Part shown: positions 10,925-12,063 of the stretch, one piece after another
Layout of the letters: each line of letters opens with the position of its first letter
Numbering within the stretch: the stretch's first letter is position 1
Source: Sulfurimonas sp.
GTDB taxonomy: Bacteria > Campylobacterota > Campylobacteria > Campylobacterales > Sulfurimonadaceae
Direction: 5' to 3'
Assembly: GCA_002733945.2 (NCBI GenBank)
Contig: NVXO02000011.1
Span: 74,994 to 87,056 of the forward strand
DNA length: 12,063 nt
The notes under the pieces: generated by a model
Seen by the model: only the letters and a program-made list of their open reading frames with translations
Told to the model about the DNA's origin: nothing
Database searches by the model: none
Program-made: the position numbers and the translations under genes

Positions 10925-12063
10925 ATGAAAAATATAATTACAAAATTAATTTTACTCACATTAGCTATTTTTGGAGTGGCTATGGGGAGTATACTTTCGG
11001 CTCAAAAACCTGAACAATTCACAGAAGCTACACCAATGCCAGCACAAGAGACTATTGTGTTTGCAGCTGGATGTTTTTGGGGTGTTGAGAAACACTTTGA
11101 TCATTTTAAAGGTGTTATAAGTGCAGAGTCTGGTTATGTAGGGGGAAATTATGAAAATCCTACTTATAATGATGTTCTTAAGTACCGTCGTCTTAGTAAC
11201 AACTCAAAGATTGTAAACTATACAGAGGGTGTAAAAGTTGTATTTGATGCAAGAAAAGTAGATGCTTCAACTCTCATCAAGTCGTTTTGGGAACTGCACG
11301 ACCCCACACAAGCAAATGGACAAGGCAACGATATAGGAAACAACTATAGAAGTGCACTCTTTTACACAAATGAAGGACAAAAAAAAGTAGCTTTGCAAAC
11401 AAAAAAAGAGTACCAAAGTTTACTTACAAACGCAGGGTATGGCAAGATAGTGACAGAGATCAAACCACTTGAAAAGTTTTATAATGCAGAGAAGTATCAC
11501 CAAGACTATTTAGCGAAGAATCCTTTTGGATACTGTCCCAACCATGCAACCGGTGTGAAATTTCAAAAAGAAAAAGTAGAAGTTGCAGTTACAAAACCTT
11601 TGGGTGGTAAAGAGATTATAGTTATAGGTTCTCCTATCTACTGTCCTTACTGTGAGAAGTTTGAAGAAGAAGTGAGTGAGAGTTATAAGGGCTCACTTCC
11701 TATGAGGACAGTACTTGCAAGTAGCCTTAAAGGTTTTATCATTGAGACAAAAATCTTTGCAACTCCAACTATACTTTTCATAGAAGATGGTAAAGAAGTG
11801 ATAGGACATGTTGGTTACATGGATAAAAAACTCTTTTACAAAACACTAGGTGCTTTTAAACTAGGTAAAGACTCACAAGCTTATCAAGTGGCGTTTCACG
11901 AGGGAACTGACGCACCCGGCTGTAAGCAGTATAAAATCTTTGAAAATACTCCTGATGGCGTTTTTATAGATAAGCTCAGTGGAGAGATTCTTTTTGACAC
12001 AAGAGATCGTTTTCACTCAGGAACTGGATGGTTAAGTTTTTATAAAACTGTCGATGGTTCAGT
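10925..12063 (+). CDS. msrAB: Secreted MsrA-thioredoxin-like-MsrB fusion, 3' end missing
   Basis: The frame runs from the ATG at 10925 (Shine-Dalgarno AAAGGG) off the right edge; 379 residues are visible. Residues 1-26 are a signal peptide (MKNIITKLILLTLAIFGVAM, then SILSA). MsrA follows at ~42-213, with catalytic C50 in GCFWGVE, HDPTQANGQGNDIGNNYRSA (125-144) and C204 in GYCPNH, reducing S-epimers of methionine sulfoxide. Residues ~229-313 form a thioredoxin-like domain with a CPYC site (C240, C243) and a cis-Pro-type ATPTILF. MsrB starts at ~319 (GVFIDKLSGEILFDTRDRF, then HSGTGW), reducing R-epimers, and is cut before its catalytic Cys. It lacks the CxxC zinc pair seen in many MsrB. The protein likely repairs oxidised periplasmic proteins. 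The domain order differs from Neisseria PilB (thioredoxin-MsrA-MsrB). Confidence 0.92.
   Translation, partial: MKNIITKLILLTLAIFGVAMGSILSAQKPEQFTEATPMPAQETIVFAAGCFWGVEKHFDHFKGVISAESGYVGGNYENPTYNDVLKYRRLSNNSKIVNYTEGVKVVFDARKVDASTLIKSFWELHDPTQANGQGNDIGNNYRSALFYTNEGQKKVALQTKKEYQSLLTNAGYGKIVTEIKPLEKFYNAEKYHQDYLAKNPFGYCPNHATGVKFQKEKVEVAVTKPLGGKEIIVIGSPIYCPYCEKFEEEVSESYKGSLPMRTVLASSLKGFIIETKIFATPTILFIEDGKEVIGHVGYMDKKLFYKTLGAFKLGKDSQAYQVAFHEGTDAPGCKQYKIFENTPDGVFIDKLSGEILFDTRDRFHSGTGWLSFYKTVDGS

Noticed and set aside
1..12063. Insertion sequences, integrases, tRNA or rRNA genes
   Set aside because: I saw no transposase or integrase motifs, no terminal inverted repeats with target duplications, and no tRNA-like cloverleaf or rRNA sequence on either strand.

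Overview
The window is AT-rich, densely packed bacterial chromosome. The gene content, low GC, short Shine-Dalgarno sites and weakly conserved -35 regions suggest a Campylobacterota member close to Sulfurimonas. That placement is inferred from gene types (a Cj0414/Cj0415-like dehydrogenase pair, a secreted MsrA/MsrB fusion, a short YgjP-like protease), not from a phylogenetic marker.

Layout. (1) 1-563: the 3' part of a Crp/Fnr-type regulator cut by the left edge. (2) 674-3875: a co-directional run of a SpoU/TrmH RNA methyltransferase, the DEAD-box helicase DbpA, a glutathione peroxidase that may have both exported and cytosolic forms, and a YgjP-type metallopeptidase, linked by overlaps or short gaps. 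(3) 3859-5268: small unknown genes and a GNAT acetyltransferase in convergent and divergent arrangement, with a bidirectional terminator near 4477-4502. (4) 5281-6584 (minus strand): a translationally coupled pair, an RBBP9/YdeN-type serine hydrolase and a stand-alone DUF234-like protein. The latter appears to continue upstream of its first ATG without a canonical start codon. (5) 6807-7845: an accessory module with a secreted Cys-rich repeat peptide resembling HvfA/bufferin-type RiPP precursors and a DoxX-family membrane protein resembling HvfX. (6) 7857-8026: the remnant of a small gene with a frameshift and a stop. (7) 8082-10835: a likely operon of a 53-aa protein, a Tat-signal gluconate dehydrogenase subunit 3-like protein, a GMC flavoprotein with a Cys cluster, and a four-helix membrane protein. 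(8) 10925-12063: a secreted MsrA-thioredoxin-like-MsrB fusion cut by the right edge.

The most notable observation is that the HvfA-like and HvfX-like genes are separately transcribed (a strong terminator lies between them) but carry almost the same promoter. Each has a 19-bp element, identical at 17 positions, placed exactly 7 nt before a TASAAT -10 box. Inside it are two 7-bp direct repeats (YTRCACA) at an 11-bp period, the architecture typical of OmpR/PhoB-family response-regulator sites. A single half-site with the same spacing lies before the dehydrogenase operon. The DUF692/MNIO enzymes that normally modify such peptides are not in the window, so the modification machinery is either encoded elsewhere or absent.

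The common theme of the right half is envelope redox and metal stress: a Cys-rich exported peptide, a DoxX protein, a periplasmic dehydrogenase and a periplasmic methionine sulfoxide repair enzyme. The exported glutathione peroxidase in the left half would fit the same theme.
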